From the NCBI RefSeq assembly GCF_963678635.1, contig NC_087069.1, positions 25,472,303 to 25,536,302 of the forward strand: a DNA stretch of 64,000 nucleotides. The letters are read 5' to 3'. Shown piece after piece: positions 1-12,782 of this stretch. How positions within the stretch are numbered: position 1 is the stretch's first letter; every line of letters starts with the position of its first letter. The position numbers were made by a program, and so were the translations under genes. The notes below the pieces were generated by a model, which was given only the letters and a program-made list of their open reading frames with translations, made no database searches and was not told the DNA's origin. Source of the DNA: Symsagittifera roscoffensis. Its lineage: Eukaryota > Xenacoelomorpha > Acoela > Convolutidae.

Positions 1-197
1 AAAGGCAGTCGGAATGTTCAGGATTTTGCATTAATACGATCAGTTTTGTTTCAATCTAAAAATGATATGAGTTTGTCAATGAACGCTTAGTTTTCAGATT
101 TTCTCCGTAATTGATCTCTTTCTGCAAAACTAATTAAGTAAATAATAAAGTTTTAGACAATAGAGTGCACACAATTCTATTTAAATTGAAACAGTAA

Positions 198-419
198 TTT
201 GTTTTAATTCAGCTAAAGCGGAGACCAAACATAAAACTTAAAACAAAACACACACAAGTGACCTATAGTGATCTAAGCTTAGATTTTAAAAAATTTGATA
301 TTGATCCGAATGATAATTTATCTACCACAGTTAACGATCACTTCAAGTTCATGGGTCCCTCATATAGAGAAGACTGGGGCGTATCAAAAGGTCGAGAAAC
401 AACAAAAAAAATCTTTTAA
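198..419 (+). CDS. possible 3'-terminal exon or pseudogene fragment
   Basis: An open frame runs from 198 to a TAA at 417-419. A splice-acceptor-like TTTTAATTCAG ends at 212. If this is an exon it starts at 213 and encodes about 68 residues of mixed composition (reading LKRRPNIKLK..., then DLSLDFKKFD, then NDHFKFMGPSYREDW). That composition is less repetitive than the chance frames around it. Directly after the stop, across an A-rich run, a second frame (to 600) gives a lysine-rich tail including SPTKKKPQKKPKTYCGKRE. The protein may therefore be broken by one frameshift. I do not recognise the family. It could be a terminal exon, an old retroelement ORF or chance. Confidence 0.22.
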   Translation, partial: FVLIQLKRRPNIKLKTKHTQVTYSDLSLDFKKFDIDPNDNLSTTVNDHFKFMGPSYREDWGVSKGRETTKKIF

Positions 420-599
420 AAATGCCTTTCGCGATTTAAACTTTTTGTTATTTCACAAGGTAGTAACACAAGGGTGCGAAGTCTCTAAACTTATTAACGT
501 TAAGATCAAATCCAGATCTCCAACAAAGAAAAAACCACAAAAAAAACCAAAAACTTACTGTGGTAAACGTGAAACACAATTATTAGCTTCAAAATTTTA

Positions 600-3500
600 A
601 TAAATTCTATGATTTTAAGAGTTTCATTGTGACGAAAAATCTTAGTAAATTGAATAAGTTGACACATTTCAAATTTGTTGTCTTCAAAAGATGAAAATAC
701 TTGAAATTTGTTTTTGCGGTTATGTAACAATTGCTTTTCAGGCTGTTTTTGCGCTTTCTAAAAATGACGAGCATGGATTATTTTCATGAGAAATTGATTT
801 TTTATACTAACCAAATCATGATCACGCAGTACCCTTCTGTTGAACTTTTATTTTCGTCAAGGTTCACAAAAAGCTTTAGTTATACAGTTTCATATGGTGG
901 TATGTACATTTCATACGAAAACAAAACGAAGTGGATACTCGAAAACTAGTTTTTTCTCCAGACTTTGAAATTTTATGAGTAGTATTTGCTCCATAAATGA
1001 AATTTAGCGAATTCACTATCCAAGGCTTTTTTTAGTTGAAGTTAAATTTAGCGCATAAAATTTTTGTGCGTGAAAGTTTTATGCATGCTGGTATTCCAAA
1101 ATCTAAGTTATGTATACTCGTGTATCATGTACTGAAGGGCCATTTGCATGTGTTAGCTCTCAGGCAGCATTCACAATCCGACACACTTTGGCATGGAAAA
1201 AAAAGGACTTATGACTCGCCGAGAAAATGAAGCTCTCAACACTGTGAAGGGTTTTGCAGCGATGATACCGAGAGAACTGTGATGGTAATTAGCTATAAAC
1301 GATCTTGTTTTCGAAACAATCTTTCAGAGCTTTTTCGCGCGTTACTAAGATTGACATAGAGATGCATTTTTCTAATAACTGTGTCAATGACGCTGATGCA
1401 CCCTCGTCTTTCAACAGACCGCTATTCCGTGCTCTGAATTTGGCTGCAACAGGAAAACAAAAAATTTTCGAGATACAGGTTCTGCTCGAAAGGCATGTTT
1501 CACCTCGATAATTTTTCAATTGATGCTGGGCCTGAGATTTAGAACCTTCTCAAAAAACTTGGAGACACTTTTGCGTCAAAATGAGACAAAGTTTACAGTT
1601 AATTGATGCACTGGCCAGATGTAGATTCACTTGTGCCATTATACGAGCCTCAAGTGATGGTTTTCAATGAAGGAAAAGAGAACTAGAAACTGATTTTTTT
1701 ACTGAACTAGAAACTGAAGAGTTTTCGAATTCCAAGCCTAACAAAACATCTTATGCTCTTGAAATCTGAGCCTTCAGCTTCCAAGTCTCTCAAAAGAATT
1801 TCTCTCAAGACCTTTCTTATGTTTTTTTGAAATTGCTCATTTATCGTTTTAGTACGTTTGTGTACTTACACGTATAGTTTTTGTGTTTTAACTACAGTCA
1901 ATCTCTGGTTTGCGCACCTATAAGGATTCTGATCAAGCTATAACAGGCCAGGTTGTAAATTTGTTCAGAAGATTTCATGATAGGCTTTTTCTCCTAAACT
2001 TATAAACATTTTTGTGCATTGAGCTCAAACTGAAAATTGGTCGACCAAAATTTTCAAAAACTTTTCTTTGTATCTTTAAAACGAATCTGTGAAAATCCCT
2101 TCTCTAATAATTTGTAAATTATGCGAACTATCAGGAGTTTCTTAACATCGTAAATGAAATGTTTATCAATTACCCTGTAATTTTTCGTGAATAATTTTTT
2201 TTGAAATAAATTGATCATGAGTGTTGCTTGGATCAAAGTGTTTTTTGTTATCAAAAATTCAAATTGACTAATTAGAGTTTCAATTTTTGTGTATTAAAAA
2301 TTAAAACTTTCTGTTACAATTGTACACAACAAATAAAAGTCAAGTGAAATTTCGTAAAATGAACTCTGGATGAGTTCGAAATATTGAATTGTGAAATGAT
2401 AAATTGAACAGAGTTAGATACAGAGTCAGTATAATTTGCGAAAAAAGTGAAAATTATGTAGGCCGATGAAAAGACTAAACTCTGTACTCAGTTTGCCAAT
2501 ACAACTTGTGCGCTGTTTGCATTACTTTCTTTATTAATATTAAAATGGTTTCGGCTCAAGGCCAGGGATGTTATCTCAATAAAGTTAGTTTTGAATGCAG
2601 TTCGTATCTTCCAATGAATAGGTTTGAGTTTCTCTGGTTAAATAACGTAACGATTAAAAAAACATTTTTAATAGCTTCAACCATCAGCTTCTAAAATAGT
2701 TTTAGAAAAATAATTATCATCGTTCTCACAGAATTGATACAAAGTATTATTTTCTCAGTTTATTATAGAGATGAAGTTTTTTGCACTAGAGCACCAAAAA
2801 TAGCCAACTTTTTGGTACATTTCATATCGGTGCAGCAAGCTTTTTGAGTTTTTTTTGCGGATTTATCAATTTTTCATGAAATCCATTTTGTGCTCAAAAA
2901 AACGAATATACGCAATGAAATTTTTTGAACTTAATCTATTACTTCGAAAAAAAAAATGAATTGGATATATTTATTCTGAAAATTAAGCTAGTCTAAAGTA
3001 GAACACAAAAATCACACATGTGAATTGATTATACCTGTACTCGGTTTTCCTCTTCCGCGTTTGATGCTAAAGTGCAGTAAAATAGTGCAGTTTTTAATTA
3101 GTTATTACTTAAAATTTCGATTTGCTGTTCTCAATAACTTGAAAAATAAAATACTGACCAATGTTTTCTATCAAATGCTACAAATTTTTTTTCTCGATGT
3201 CCGTTTTTTGACAGGATTGCTGAATTCTTAAGTTTATTTTCATTAGTTCCCTAATTATTCTTCATTACGTCATAGGTTAATTGTTTTATAGACTGAAAAT
3301 TTTGCAAAACTTTAACACTGTTGCAATTTTAACACTTTAACTCAAGAAGTTCTTACAGTTTTCGATCGAACATACCAGAAAAAATTTTAGTGCATGTGCA
3401 GTAGTGTTTGGACGATAGAAATTATCAAGAACTCTTGAAATGGTTTTGTCAAGAACATTAAGAAAAACTAGGATAACGGAAATTCCGACTTATTGAAAAT

Positions 3501-5130
3501 TTTGGCGAAATGCGTTAAAATGGGGTAAGTAATAAAAAATTATCTTTTACTTTGGTTTCAGAAGTGAAAACTACTAACAGTAGGATTTTGTAACAAAATA
3601 AGCCAAAGTAAAGAAACGTTTTTCATCAAATAAGTTTGCTAAAATGATTTTTCCAAAAATCTAACTACCAAAACATTCCGTCGCGTAGATTGATGCATTG
3701 AAAAACTTAATCGGCTTAAGAAATGGTTAGGCAAAGCTATCAAACCATGAAACTTTAAAACATTTTATGTTAGTTCATAATATGAATTGTTCTGAAAAAA
3801 TTGAGCAACCTTATCAATCGATGAATTTTTGAGAAACTTTAGGTTATTTTATAACTTGAATAACTAAGAAAATTCAGTTTTTCAAATATGACCATCAAAC
3901 GGTAAAGTTTTGAAATAATTCAATTATTTATATCTTCTCCCAAAAAAAAGTTTCCAAAAGCAACTTCATCGAACTATTAAACTTCGAAATATTTTATAAT
4001 TCGAATCGACTTATAGTGCCTTAAATTGATTAAGTTGGCCCAACTAGCGACTATTTTTTGAATTGCTCTGAAAAATTCTATAGTTAGAATTGCTGCGAAG
4101 TTTTGGTTTTTCAGCAACTACTTTAAGCAAAGAAAACGGTAATTATTTTGGCAAGTTTGGTTCGCAGAAGGTACTTTTTTATAGGCAGCATCATTAGCAG
4201 TAATTTTTATGAAAATTTTTCCACGGTAAGATTTGCTTTGCACAATTTAAGTTTGTTGAGCATCCTCATCAAGAGATAGAGCTTCGAATTATATCAAGTT
4301 TATCATAGCATGAATAAGTTCGCAACCTATGTTTTGTTCTTTAGCATGCGCATCAAACAAACAATTTCTCGAGTATTTAAATTAACTGAGCTGCACAAAA
4401 TTTAAAACTTTCTATCAAAAAGTGTCAAATTCTCAAGCTAAGTTTTGTCTCTATTACGATAAAAACACTGAATTTCGTCGTTTTTACTTAGTTCGTCTCA
4501 AAATGAAAAGGGTTAAGAAATGCTGAAGATAGAAAAAATACAGGTGCTATCATCATTGAAGTTCAACTCAAAAATGCATTGAGTTAATATTGTCTGAAAC
4601 AATGACTTGAAAAAAATCTCTAGACAATTCGAAAAGTAGAATGTTCATTTATCCAGAGTTTTCCAGACTGTCCAGTTTTCAGCTAAGCGCGGGGTTGCGC
4701 AAATTTATATAAAACTAAATCATTAATTAGTAGATTTGTTCGTAACCTCTTTGAAAAAAAAACGGTGTAAACACTAACGACATACATTGTCTGATTCGAT
4801 AATTGTTTTTTGGAGATCAAATGTGTGTGTGTGTTTGTGTGTTTGCGTGGTATGAGGGATAGACAAAATTGTATTTGATGGACAAAAAAGTTCTATACCA
4901 CCCACCCCAAACGTTAACCCCTTTTTGTGTTGGGGGAGTTAGCGTTGTTATCGTCGGGAGGGGTTGGGTTAACGTCCGCCCTCTCAACTTTATCAAGGTT
5001 AGCACCCCTTCCCTCCCACAATTATAATCTTTTTTGAGGAAAAGAGGGTAGAATAAGTGAAGTGAGATCATAATTTTTGCAATATCTTGCAAAGTTTTGG
5101 TTTTTTTAACACAAATTGTTGCAAAATGAC
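600..5130. other. AT-rich intergenic or intronic DNA, no recognised gene
   Basis: The sequence is largely unique AT-rich DNA with short chance frames. The one coding-like stretch is 1327-1479 on +. It is slightly GC-richer, opens after TTTCAG and ends at CAG|GT, with an uninterrupted frame (…DIEMHFSNNCVNDADAPSSF…). It could be a small internal exon, but I cannot match it to a family. A TG microsatellite lies at 4821-4845. Around 4890-5010 is a short GC-rich tract with an inverted ACGTTAACCC pair. Confidence 0.4.
4821..4845. repeat. (TG)n microsatellite
   Basis: A run of TG dinucleotides with a few T insertions. It is a simple sequence repeat with no coding meaning. Confidence 0.85.
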
Positions 5131-5134
5131 AAAC

Positions 5135-5690
5135 ATATAAAGTGGAAACAAGATTGCTAGTATCAGGGCAAAGCCATGAAGTTTCGACTGCTTGTAAAGT
5201 CTATGGCATCGTATTGCTTTAAAAAAACTGAATTGATGAAATTTTCATTAAAAATTATTTCAATTTTTTTTTGATATTCGTTTTTGAAACGTATTCCCCG
5301 AACAATATGTAAATTAAAACTTAACATTTTTTGCTTATAGCAAATTTTAATTGTTTGAATGCCCTGATTCAATTTAGAACGATTTGATCTCCGCTCACCC
5401 GTTAGATGCACGAAATATATCGTGCTTAGTTATCCCAAAATGGAGGAACTGGCAATCCTTTAACTCCCATAAATTAGTAATAAATGATCACAAGTGATGT
5501 ATTTTTTTTTTATATTGAGCTCAGGCTAACTATACTTGTTTGATTGAAAGAAAATTATGTCAAAATGCCAGATCAAAATTTGCCTGGAGAAAAACACTAC
5601 TGCAAGCACGAATGCTCCGTCACTTTCCTCGAATAATTGAATAAAAACATACTCAAATGGACTATAACTGCTTTTAAAAAAAAAGATAGT
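5135..5690 (+). repeat. dispersed repeat R1, partial copy
   Basis: The start resembles 12980, 41460 and 48595: ACAAGATTGCTAGTATCAGG, followed by a GCGAAGCC-like word and a TCGACTGC-like word. The copy continues through the 'GATCACAAGTGA' and 'GAGCACAAAT…TCCGTYACTTTCCT' words also found at 41810-41960. No convincing coding frame runs through it. It belongs to the ~2-kb family whose fuller copies lie at 12.0-14.1 and 47.5-49.4 kb. Confidence 0.6.
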
Positions 5691-5699
5691 GGAAGGTAA

Positions 5700-6400
5700 T
5701 CGTTTGTAATTCCATTTGGTTGTCTGAGAAAAACATGAGAATCGATTTTAATGACAATAATTTACAGAACGAAAGTCCAATATAATCTTTTTTTTTTCTT
5801 TTTCTGTCAGCTGCGGGTATGTTACATGATCAACTTTGGTTCGAGATTATCGCGATCTAATTAAGTATGTGCAGACTTTCTCGGTTTAAAATCTTGCCGT
5901 GATAATCCGATTTAACTGTGGATTTGGACAAGTCGCGACTGTCAAACTCCGGACAAAAGTCAGAGACTTCGACCCGGCATGTCTTCTTAAAGTTCACTGC
6001 TTGTGGTACAATTGATAATGAAGTACTGACATACGCTATAGTCTTGGTTCCGTAGTTCATTAGCGTAATTCCATAACTCGAACAATTAAAATAGTTTTCT
6101 TTGAGTCACTAGAAAAAAAAATCTTAAATTGACACTCCATTTGTTTCCTTGTCCCAACTGATAAAAAATGTTATGACGGACAAATCGTACAGCGCTTGCA
6201 GCGAGTTCTTAATACTGCTGAAGAACTATCAGTGAGATCTGTATGACGACAGGCTGCAACGTGGAGAGCTCGTATGACCTAATCAACGGTCGAGTTCTAA
6301 TATATAGTGGGTATGAAGTTTTTTAATCCAAGTTCTTTCATTAAAGCCTTTTTACGGTCTAATTAAGAAAAACGCGGCGAATTCTTACCGTATATTAGAA
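5700..6400. other. intergenic, nothing recognised
   Basis: No recognised repeat or gene. A 67-codon minus frame at 5857-6060 shows no family features and is treated as chance. Confidence 0.4.
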
Positions 6401-6419
6401 GTATGTTCTATGTCACAAA

Positions 6420-7220
6420 TTGGTTACTGCTGAGAAAGTTTCATTTCTTTCACTTTTCCATCGTTTGCTATCTTCATTTTTGGCAAAATCAGCCCGGTTT
6501 TCCGAATTTGCTTTTTTGGCTTTTTTGTTGATTTCTTATTATTTTCTGATTTTGAAGAGAAATTTAATTGATGATATTTTAAATTTTTCTACCGGAAAAT
6601 ATTCCTTGTGCTATTTTGGGACTCCAATTGGATTGATTTCGAATGAACAATTTTGCTTCATAACTTCGATATTGATTTTATCCTCAACAACTAGCACAGG
6701 ATTTTTAATCTGCTTTACAGCTTGTAGTAGCTAAATTCGGTATAATTTTACATTGGTTATTGTACGATCAGTGTTAACAGCTGCTAGTCATCACTTATTT
6801 ATAAAGATCACGTATTCAAACAACTGGTTCGGGTCAATAAAAGTCCAATGGTATAAATCTAGCGCTGTAAAGTAGGCGTTTATTAAAAAGTTTTTTAGTC
6901 ACCGTATTTTATTTTTTGTAATTTGCATGACCTTTTTGTCTGCAGTTGGTCGGGTTACTGCATTACTGCAGTGAGTTTTCCCCGCTGGTTTGCTCTGTCA
7001 CAGCTTGTTGTTTTTTTATTTGCTCTGCTATATTGGCAGTCATCCAGTCGTCCGAAACCAAAAAAACTTAAGATGTTGAAGCCATTTTTAATGAGTTGGG
7101 TTATTCCAACGATTTTTTCAACGTTACTTCTTAACTCTTTAATAAATTTTGAGAATGGAATAGTTAAACTTTTTCCATTTCTTGTCGTTTTAAAGATACT
7201 TGCATCTTTTAGGACTTTTG
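6420..7220 (-). pseudogene. decayed coding sequence on minus strand
   Basis: The + strand is T/C-rich, so the minus strand reads purine-rich. Minus translation gives broken but protein-like stretches, for example VKQIKNPVLVVEDKINIEVM followed by CSFEINPIGVP, then lysine-rich sequence with stops. Near 6925-6960 one minus frame reads NPTNCRQKGHAN, resembling part of a retroviral-type CCHC zinc knuckle but lacking the complete CX2CX4HX4C. An old retroelement gag relic is the best guess. Support is weak, and the + frames of 6420-6734 and 6923-7231 are shadows. Confidence 0.25.
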
Positions 7221-7221
7221 G

Positions 7222-7469
7222 ATCATGTTAACTAATCCCCCCTATTGCAATGGGGGGGGGGGGATCATTAACAAGGTTTGGATGAAACTCATTGAAAAAA
7301 CGTCAGCCAATAGGAATGCGAACTGAAATAACGTCAACAAATAGGAATGCAACAGAACCCATTTCTGATAAACACAAAACCAATCCAGTTGAGCATAAAT
7401 GAAATGTGTTTTTATAAGGGGGGAGATTCTTTACAAAGTACCATGGGGGGGGGGGATAGTTAACATGAT
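7222..7469. mobile_element. MITE family M1 (248 bp)
   Basis: The left end ATCATGTTAACTAATCCCCC is matched by the inverted right end, which reads ATCATGTTAACTATCCCCCC on the minus strand. The two differ by one inserted A. The arms run into a C6 tract on one side and G11-12 tracts inside. No open reading frame of note occurs between them. The size, terminal inverted repeats and lack of coding fit a non-autonomous DNA transposon. I could not settle a target-site duplication. A much shorter relative is at 12783-12835. Confidence 0.7.
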
Positions 7470-7858
7470 GCGGAATGTTTTGTTCTGTTTCTTAAGTTTT
7501 ATTTGGTAGTCAGCTTCGGCCATTTTTTTTTATCTAGGTCTGCTATAGTAAATTGTTTGGCTTAGTTTTATTCTTTGACTGCCTTAGCCGTTCAAAAAAT
7601 TCAGTTCCTTTACACTCGATATTGTTTTCTTGCACGTCTTTTTCCTAAACTTTTTTGCTCAGTTATCTTTTTGTCCATCGTCTTTATTTTCCTTCTCTCC
7701 TGTTTTCGTCGTTGTACTCGTTCTGTCGCTTCTTGTGATAAATTCTTTAAATTTTACATTTCGTAGGGTAAACTGTTAATTTTTGTTATAAGTGGTAACA
7801 TCATTGAATATGCTTCTCAATTTTGTCCCTTCAACTTTAAGTTTGTTCTTGATGCAAT

Positions 7859-8152
7859 TCAAACTATTATTTCGACAATTTCATTTTTTTCTACAAACTT
7901 CTTACGCTCTTTTATCTTTGAATCTAAGATGAAGTCTATGCTCTGAAATTTTTTATGTTCGAATCTTTCTATCAACTCTTCCTCCTCACTCAATTCATCA
8001 AAATAAAATATAATTTTAAGACGGGCTCCAAACTCTATTTTCGGCTCAGTCTGTTTCTTTTTATCATCGTTTTCAGTCATCAATTCCTCAACTTGACTAC
8101 GAAAAATTTCAATTTTCTTTTCTGTTGCTCTACAAAAGTAAGTCTTATTCAT
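7859..8152 (-). pseudogene. charged coiled-coil-like open frame, 97 residues
   Basis: The minus frame begins MNKTYFCRATEKKIEIFRSQ and continues with runs rich in Glu and Lys (EELMTENDDKKK, ELSEEEELIERF, KIKERKKFVEKNE). This suggests an alpha-helical, possibly coiled-coil, protein. Upstream on the minus strand (8160-8630) the same style continues but is broken by stops. Related sequence recurs at 9360-11060. It looks like a relic of a repeated gene or a transposon ORF rather than a live gene. A + frame of 79 residues (7955-8194) overlaps it and is a shadow. Confidence 0.3.
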
Positions 8153-8215
8153 TTTAAATCCAACAGTTTTAATTTTGATTTTATCAACCTTTAATTTTTT
8201 AGTATTTCAAATCCT

Positions 8216-9000
8216 TTGAACTTCCGGATTAAAAGTTTTTCCTGCTCATTTTCAAGGTCAAAAAGTTGTGAACTCCTCTGGAAAGATTCTAAGGATGATC
8301 GACACAAACGCTTTTTTTTTCATTTATACACTCGTCATTTTTATCAAGCTAGACTGCAGATCTTGTGCTCTAACAATAAAACCGATTCAGTTCTCTTGAT
8401 TGTTCAATCGAAGCTGCTCATATCTGAAATCAAAAACTGCAGTTTGTTTTGGTCGCTTATCTTTTTATATTGTGGTTCAACTAATTTAAAAAAAGCAATT
8501 CAATTTCATCCAAACCTTTTCTGTCTTTTTCTTGTCTCTTTTTCATGTCATGTTCTGTTGTTCGACTGTAGCATATTTTCTGGCTGCCACATTCTGTTCT
8601 TACTTACTTCACCATTCAAAACATAATTCAACTTGAGAAAAAATGCTAGCTTCAAACTGCTCTGAAAACACTTTTTTTCTGACTCTAACCAAAAAACTCA
8701 AGCTTTAAACAACAATGTATTGTTCCACGTTTTTTCTATTATCACAGCTTCTGTCTATATCAGATCACAAATCAAATCGCAGCGCGTAATATAATTAGGC
8801 ATGTATCTCTCTGCCTAATTTTGATCTAAAGCATAGTTTACGTACCGAAAAACACATCTGGATATATCTCTTTCTCTCAGTGTATTTCTTCCTTTATCTC
8901 TCTGATCACACTTACATCTCTCTGATCACTGAACTTTCTCAATGCCTGTCCCATTGGCTTGTCATTTCTTTCGATCGTCCATTTTTTAAGTGAATTCATC
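8216..9000. repeat. first copy of a pyrimidine-rich repeated segment
   Basis: The words CTGCTCTGAAAAC, TTCCACGTTTTTT..ATTATCA and GTCTATAYCAKATC near 8655-8790 recur in the same order at 10885-11050. A short hairpin (TTAGGCA…TGCCTAA) lies near 8797-8820, followed by TCTCTC-rich DNA. The two blocks appear to be diverged copies of one segment that contains decayed minus-strand coding. Confidence 0.45.
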
Positions 9001-9560
9001 TCTGCCACCAAATCGCAGCAAGATCTCATAACAACATAGTTAAGCCAGTAAATCCGTCACTGATACGTTTTTGGGGGCGGCTTGGCCCATAAACTATTAC
9101 AGGTTGACAGCAAAACAAGTTATCAATCAACAGTTGAATTAGAGAGCGATAAAAAACTAGAATGCAGATTTTTCGAGTCTGATCTCGTAAAACACTATCG
9201 CGTCATATTGCAGACATCGTGCGTTATCCAGTCAAAAGTTACTTTGAACAAAAACTTTATAAGTGACCCTTTTAAGATGAGAACTTAATTCTACGGAACT
9301 TAAGACTCCTTCTTTCAAGTTTAGTTATGCATAATATCCTACAAACTGACTTGAAAAATTGTTGCTCAAAGCAATACCACTATTTTTCTGTCGTTGCTCA
9401 AAAACCCCCATTAGTTCTCTTGCTCTTATTAGAAATGACCTAATCTTCACTATCTTTGAAGCTAATTTGAATTCCAGGCTCTGAAACTGCTAATCTTTCT
9501 ATCTGATTCTCAACTCCTCCTTACTCGATTCTGTAAATTACGTTTAGTTTTTAGATGTGC
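9000..9560 (+). other. unassigned; one weak open frame
   Basis: A 68-codon + frame at 9082-9288 has a balanced composition (VDSKTSYQSTVELESDKKLE…) but no recognisable motif or splice context. The rest is pyrimidine-rich DNA belonging to the decayed region described alongside. Confidence 0.2.
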
Positions 9561-9562
9561 TC

Positions 9563-9668
9563 TTTTTTCATTCAAAGTGATCTTTTCGTCGCCTTTCAAT
9601 TCAAAGTGATCTTTTTTCATTCAAAGTGATCTTTTCGTCGCCTTTCTTTTTTTCGTCGCCTTTCAATT
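9563..9668. repeat. short tandem repeat, ~47-bp unit
   Basis: The phrase TTCAAAGTGATCTTTTCGTC GCC recurs with TCATTCAAAGTGATC, giving a little over two units, followed by an extra TTCGTCGCCTTTC. It is a local tandem duplication. Confidence 0.65.
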
Positions 9669-11060
9669 GTTCTCTAATCCTCAACTATATCATTAAAAAT
9701 GTCATTCCTCTCATCTGTCTCTCTACAACAATTAACCTTATTGACTCTAAAACCAACTGATTATATCGCAACTTTATCAACATCTACCATTGTTAGCTTA
9801 ACAAAACCTAATTTTTTCTCGCTCACTTAGAAAATAAATTGTCATTTTTCCTTGTTCAATACACGACTTATCTTAAAAAACTGAAAGCTTTGCTCCTCTG
9901 ATGAGCTTTGTAACTGACAAAAAATGTTCTGATCTCCTTGGTACATAGAACAGTCTTTCACTGAAAACTTTTGAAATAATTTTTGGTAGTGTCTTACAGT
10001 AAGTAAGCGTTATCAAATATTTCGCAGAAATTCTCTTCCAGTTCAGCAAATAATGTTTTTCCGTTGTCGAACTACAAGTTGCGCCTGAATCTTTAACTAA
10101 TTCAACCTCAATCTTATCTATTGAGTTGTAGGAGTTTATTTGAGTTCAATCACCTTCTGTTTTTTTTCTTACTTTTTTGCCCCTAAATTCGTTTCACACT
10201 GCTTAGACATGTGTATTAAATTTAATTGTATGAAGTTCTTCATGGGCCGTCTGTATGACTGATTAACCATAGATAATTCCTGGAAGTTTTCATTGTTTCT
10301 CTTTTTTCTTTGTGTTGTTGCATCTAAAAAATTTTTTTCTAGGATTGAAAATTTTTCAGTCTCTTCCTTCTCAATTATACGATCACTTTCACCGTTTATC
10401 GTTTTTCTTGAATCTCACTCGAACTTAACTAAACTGTTTTCAATGAACAAAAAGTCTTCATAAAATTTGAAAGACCTGAAAAGCGATTAACACAAACGGA
10501 ACCAATTTAAACCGTTGTCTGCTTCATCTAAGATACACTGTAATTCCTCAGCTCGAGTGATTCAATCGGCTACTATCTCATTAGTGCTCATTCTAATTGA
10601 GTTTAATTCTGAATTAAATTGCTGAAATAACAATTTTTCAATGCTTTGAAACTTCTACGCTCTTGAGTTTTTGTTTTCCTTGCCTCTATGAGGCCTCACA
10701 AACAAAACGAGCTTTCAATCTAAAAACTGAATTAAATCATTGCAAAGAAAATCATTTTATTTCATCTCAAAATTTTCTCCCTCTTCTCAATTGTGCCTCT
10801 TTTTATTGGACAGTAGCATAATTTTATAACTGCAAAATCTTTCTCAACTACTTCACAACTCAAATCTTTATTTAGAATTCTAGCCTCAGACTGCTCTGAA
10901 AACTACAAAAAATATATATTTCTCGAAAACACTAATCTCCCTGACTTCGACAGTTTACCTGAAACAGTAATACTCTGAACAAAAACCCTAGGTTCCACGT
11001 TTTTTTCCATTATCAAAAGTTGAGTCTATACCATATCGCTAAGAAATTTGCAGTGCGTGA
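9669..11060 (-). pseudogene. second copy of decayed minus-strand coding segment
   Basis: The + strand is again strongly pyrimidine-rich. The minus frames are Glu/Lys-rich but broken throughout. The right part (10885-11050) is collinear with 8655-8790. No domain can be named. I read this as a duplicated and degraded transposon or repeat-borne ORF. Confidence 0.3.
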
Positions 11061-11363
11061 TTTAGGTAAGCAGCTTTCTCGTTACCTAAGAGCCTGCATC
11101 CGAAAAAAACACAGCGACAACTTATAAATACCAAGGTTTCTTCACAGGTTTTATACTTAGATGTAAAAAAAATAGCACTTTATAATGAATTTTTTTTCTG
11201 AGCGAATTTGTTGAATTTAATTTTTCATTCGATTAAGTTCGAGTTCATACCTCGCAGCAACGGGTTACGATCTTCCAAGCAATAACAAAAGTTTTAAGTA
11301 CTAAAGAATCACCGCATCAATGAGGTGATCAAATTGAACGGTCCGTCAGTTTCTATCAATCGC

Positions 11364-11375
11364 ACTCTCTCTCTC

Positions 11376-11412
<37 letters not shown>
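11364..11412. repeat. (TC)n microsatellite
   Basis: About 49 bp of nearly pure TC dinucleotide with two small interruptions, inside a longer pyrimidine-rich stretch. Confidence 0.9.
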
Positions 11413-11415
<3 letters not shown>

Positions 11416-12782
11416 ATTTCTCGCTATCACTCTCTGATTTTATGTTTTCCTTCATTTCTTTTTTCAGCTTCGTTTGTAACTCCAGAATTCTTTGTGATAA
11501 TTGAACCTCAATGCTGTCTCTCATTTCCTTTTGCTCTGTTGTCTATCTGTCAAGTCGGTAACTTTTTTGTGCATTGCATAAAGATAAATGATTTTTAAAA
11601 ATTATTCAACTGCAAGAAAGTTTCGGTGAAACTCATCAAAATACTAACAAAACTGAATCTATTGTTTTGAGAAAAAGAAGAGTTGAATTAGTTTGAGAGA
11701 CTCTCAAGGAATTTACTAGTACTTTTCGGCTTTTTGACAGGTTGGGCAGTGCTGATCTGAATTAAACACAATCAAATTCGCAGCTTACGCTCTGGCTTTG
11801 AAGGTGTTTCTTGAGCTTTCAAGCTGCTCATCCACGGTGTTTGCACCTACCATCTTCTCGCAAAAGCCTATAATTTATCGTACATTTTTTAAAAACCATC
11901 ACAAATTGAGCTTTTCAGAGCTTTTCAAAAACACATTCTCTTCATATTCTGCAGAAAATAGAATGTTTGCAGGCAACTTTAAAAAATTTGTTTATGTTTC
12001 ACAAAATTGATGTTCCGAGCTCTCCAAAGTCACTATATTTTGCCTATTTTCCAATAAAATGTCCTGTATCATCTGCAAGGAAAAAAATAAAAGTAGACCG
12101 AGAACGAGAACGCCAGTCAGCCACTGGCAAAACTGAATGTCGTAAGCAGCACCAAGGCAACATGCTTTTTTTGACAATGCTATGAAAGGTTGAAAAAAAG
12201 TTTCAAAGTTATGTTAAAGCATTTCACGAAAATGTTTTTTTTTGTAGAAAGAGCGTGGTGAAAATTTACCTGATTACAGTTTTGTGGTTTGATAATTTCT
12301 TTGAACAAATTACTCAACGGTGCTCAATTTTTGAATAATTTAGTTTAATCTCTCAAACTGTTAAGCTAGCTACGGTACTTGATTTCAAATTGGAGAGCAA
12401 TTTTTCTTTTAAGCAAAATGTGCTTAATACAAATACAAGTTTTAATTTCGAAATGTGGCTGGAAAAAAGGACTTAGTTTGTATAGATCTTTTGTAACATC
12501 TGGCTCGTAAAAACGTGACAATAATCGTTCCACTGTTTCACAGTTCGAATTTGTTTTCAACTTTCTAACACTAAATTGTTCTCTTCAATATCAACGAATG
12601 ATCTTAATAGCAATTTTGGACTCGCATGCACGATTCACAATATTGACTGATGCAGCGCAGCAGACTTTTGACATCATATATTTGTAGTTTTGACTCAAAT
12701 ATTTGAAAGTTTTTTTCTATGAACATTGGTCGCTTTTTTTTAGAAAAAAAGGTAGACTGTAGGGCCCTCCAACTTAAGTTTT

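Noticed and set aside
11364-11412. (TC)n as a promoter GAGA-type element
   Set aside because: No gene lies nearby to be regulated; it is a simple microsatellite in pyrimidine-rich DNA.
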